Assembly: GCA_009379825.1 (NCBI GenBank)
Contig: WHTA01000046.1
Coordinates: 1 to 46,258 of the forward strand
Direction: 5' to 3'
Source: Streptosporangiales bacterium
GTDB taxonomy: Bacteria; Actinomycetota; Actinomycetes; Streptosporangiales; WHST01
DNA: 46,258 bases
Shown here: piece after piece, positions 44,203 through 46,258 of the stretch
Layout: each line of letters opens with the position of its first letter
Position numbering within the stretch: the first letter of the stretch is position 1
Translations under genes and position numbers: made by a program
The notes under the pieces: model-generated
Databases searched by the model: none
What the model saw: the letters and a program-made list of their open reading frames with translations, nothing else
Told to the model about the DNA's origin: nothing

Positions 44203-45017
44203 CCACTGTCACGATCGACCCGGCGACCGCCGTCGCCAACGCACGGCCGTACAACCCGCTGGTGCAGACGTTGCGGCAGACCCTGGTGATGGCGTGGCGC
44301 GCCACCAAGAAGATGCGGCGCAACCCGGAGCAGTTCTTCGACGTGACGCTCCAGCCGATCCTGTTCACGGCAATGTTCGCGTACATCTTCGGCGGCGCGA
44401 TCTCCGGTGACGTGCAGAGCTACCTGCCGCTGATGATCCCCGGCATCCTCGCGCAGACCGTGCTCACCACGTGCATGGCGACCGGCGTGTAGCTGCGCGA
44501 GGACATGGACAAGGGCGTGTTCGACCGGTTCAAGGCACTGCCGATGGCACGGATAGCGCCACTTGCCGGGCCGATGGTCGCGGACCTGCTCAGGTACACC
44601 ATCGCGTCGACGCTCACCTTCACCATGGGCATCCTGATCGGCTACCGTCCCGAGGGCGGCGTGCTCGGCGTGCTCGCCGCGGTGCTGCTGGCGATCTTCA
44701 CCAGCTGGTCGCTGGCGTGGGTGTTCACCTGGGTCGGCACCATCGCCCGCAGCGCGCAGAGCGTGCAGGGCATCTCCATGATGATCCTTTTCCCGCTGAC
44801 GTTCCTGTCGAACGCGTTCGTACCGGTCGACAGCCTGCCTGGCTGGCTGGCTGCATTCGTCAAGGTGAACCCGGTGTCGCACCTGGTCTCCGCCGCACGT
44901 GACCTGGCGAACGACGCCACCGTGAGCGGCGAGGTCGGCTGGACGCTGCTCGCCAGCGTCGTGGTGGTCGCGGTCTTCGCGCCGCTTTCCGTACGCAGCT
45001 ACAAGCGGCACCTGTGA
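44199..45017 (+). pseudogene. DrrB-type ABC permease interrupted by an in-frame TAG
   Basis: The frame starts MTTVTIDPATAVANARPYNP and reads through TM1 (DVTLQPILFTAMFAYIFGGA) to CMATGV, then meets TAG at 44490-44492 (codon 98). The same frame continues LREDMDKGVFDRFKALPMAR with five more membrane segments and ends KRHL at 45017. Relatives have an amino acid such as Gln at this place, so one C-to-T change of CAG would explain it. A second start at ATG 44505 (MDKGVFDRF) could give a truncated product lacking TM1. The rest of the reading frame is undamaged, so the change is recent or a sequencing error. Confidence 0.85.
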
Positions 45018-46258
45018 CGGTCGAGCGTCTGGCGGGCCTCGCCGAGCAGGTCGGGACCGCCGCGGTTGCCGTACTCCGCGCGCAGCGCGCTGATCCGGCC
45101 GGGCGCACTGCGCTCGGCGTACGGCTCGAGGTTCTCCCACGCCATGGTCGGGAGAGTGCGGTTGTACGCGAACCGTTCGGCCAGCACCAGCAACCGCACC
45201 GCCTCGGCCGCCGGCAGGGCGGACCGGACGAGCCCCCAGGCGGCGAGCCCGAACAGCACGGTGCCGCACACCGGGTAGTCGAGGTGCGGCCGGTCGGCGT
45301 CCAGCGCCCGCAGGCCGCGGCGCAGGCACGCAAGGAACAGCTCGTCGCCCGCGGCCAGCTGCTCGTCGCCGCCGTAGAGGGCGAACGCGGTCAGCGTCGC
45401 CGACTCACCGAACAGCACCCACGGCTCCAACCCGGTCGTAGGTATTCCCAGAGCGGTAGCGACGCGCATCTCCGCCACGGCGTCCTGGTACGCCGCGAGG
45501 CCGGCCGCCACCTCTCCCCTGGCCAGGGTCAGCTCCGCCGCCGTGAGCCGCACCGAAGCCATGCCACCGAGCACCTGCCGGCCATGGACCACGAGCCGTT
45601 CCAACTCGACCAGCTCGGCCGCCGCCTCGTCCAGCCGCCCGCACGCCACGGCGGCCAACACCAGGGTCGACCGCAGCTGGATCACGTCGTCGGTGGCGCC
45701 GAGCCGGTCGAGCACCGGCAGCGCCGTACGCGCGTGCGCCACGGCCTCCGTGCGGTTGCCGAGCTGCATGTGCAGGCCGGCCAGCTGCGCGCGCACGATC
45801 GCCGCCGACCACGGGCCGTCGACCTCGCCGGGTAGCGCGAGCGCGCGTTCGGCCGCCGCGACGGCGCCTGCCGGGTCGCCGCTGTTCTCCAGCAGATGGC
45901 TGCGCCGCTGCAGCCCCGCCGCCTGGACGTAGGGGTCCGGGTCGGCGACCAGCTCGTCCAGCCGGCGAGCCATCCCCGCCTCGTCGGCCGGGTCGTACAC
46001 GAGCACCGCACGGACCAAGGCGTTCACCCGCCGGTCGCCGTCTTCGCTCGTACCCAGCCGGGCGAGCAGGTCGCGGATCGGCCGGCTGCGCTCTTCGGTG
46101 AGGACCATTGCGTTGTAGAGCACGACGGCCGCAGCGGCCCGGGTGGTATCGGCCAGCTCGTCCGGTGGGTACCAGTCGGCGGCCACCAGATCGGCGAACG
46201 CGCCGGTGATCGACACCACGCGCATGTGGTCACCGCGCACCGACCAGAAGGCACCTAG
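44999..46258 (-). CDS. TPR-rich C-terminal part of a large regulator (AfsR/BTAD or LuxR-like), cut by window edge
   Basis: The minus-strand frame is open to the right edge (LGAFWSVRGDHMRVVSITGA at the edge), so the start lies outside; 419 codons plus the stop are visible. The protein is all-helical with tetratricopeptide-like units, for example AAGLQRRSHLLENSGDPAGA and AGLHMQLGNRTEAVAHARTA. This resembles the C-terminal half of BTAD/AfsR-type or other STAND regulators, which sense signals with TPR arrays. DNA-binding and ATPase domains are not in view, so the class is tentative. Its stop overlaps the end of the convergent DrrB gene by 19 bases. Confidence 0.75.
   Translation of the reverse strand, partial: LGAFWSVRGDHMRVVSITGAFADLVAADWYPPDELADTTRAAAAVVLYNAMVLTEERSRPIRDLLARLGTSEDGDRRVNALVRAVLVYDPADEAGMARRLDELVADPDPYVQAAGLQRRSHLLENSGDPAGAVAAAERALALPGEVDGPWSAAIVRAQLAGLHMQLGNRTEAVAHARTALPVLDRLGATDDVIQLRSTLVLAAVACGRLDEAAAELVELERLVVHGRQVLGGMASVRLTAAELTLARGEVAAGLAAYQDAVAEMRVATALGIPTTGLEPWVLFGESATLTAFALYGGDEQLAAGDELFLACLRRGLRALDADRPHLDYPVCGTVLFGLAAWGLVRSALPAAEAVRLLVLAERFAYNRTLPTMAWENLEPYAERSAPGRISALRAEYGNRGGPDLLGEARQTLDRHRCRL

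Overview
The window is high-GC DNA from a chromosome of an actinobacterium. The signs are many GTG starts, F420-type luciferase-like oxidoreductases, an ECF41-type sigma factor, a CsoR copper operon, an MT0933-like antitoxin, and the core order hflX-dapF-miaA-miaB. The genus cannot be told from sequence alone. All protein assignments come from reading motifs, not from database searches. No rRNA, tRNA or CRISPR array was seen.

Region by region. (1) 1-5,940, minus strand: an accessory cluster with a luciferase-like monooxygenase (cut by the left edge), three related cupin enzymes, a GntR/FCD regulator, an MFS transporter and a Pch2/TRIP13-like AAA+ ATPase. Similar short motifs lie in front of three of its transcription units. 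(2) 6,296-10,554: a graveyard holding a decayed tricarballylate-dehydrogenase-like flavoprotein gene, an IS256-family transposase remnant, a BrkB/YihY membrane protein relic, a frameshifted one-TM membrane protein and the tail of another luciferase-like enzyme, around one intact orphan Imm1-type immunity gene. (3) 10,565-13,503: a SelT/SelW-like (Rdx) protein, an S9 peptidase and a membrane-anchored unknown. (4) 13,752-19,137: a copper operon (copA, a secreted His-rich protein, copZ, csoR) divergent from a DHA2-type efflux pump, with CsoR-like palindromes between them. (5) 19,186-26,128: core genes hflX, dapF, miaA and miaB, interrupted by an ECF41 sigma factor with its oxidoreductase and by a small MT0933-like antitoxin.

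(6) 26,164-29,890: an MHS-type MFS transporter translationally coupled to an M20 peptidase, divergent from a LysR regulator. (7) 29,897-35,862: a compact catabolic operon (MFS importer, SDR, alpha/beta hydrolase, Baeyer-Villiger-type monooxygenase, 4-oxalocrotonate tautomerase family protein), divergent from an IclR regulator. The gene set fits alcohol to ketone to ester or lactone to acid chemistry. Both the MFS and the monooxygenase gene show a frameshift near the 5' end. (8) 35,859-40,364: an orphan polar-amino-acid ABC ATPase, tail to tail with a TAXI-type TRAP uptake operon (solute-binding lipoprotein, DUF1850 protein, fused permease). (9) 40,544-46,258: an S9 peptidase with a YbaK-like protein, a DrrA/DrrB-type ABC exporter whose permease has an in-frame amber codon, and the end of a large TPR-type regulator cut by the right edge.

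The most unusual part is the first cluster. There a TRIP13-like remodelling ATPase sits among cupin oxygenase-like genes with no HORMA or nucleotidyltransferase partner in view. The second theme is gene decay: at least eight damaged genes are visible.
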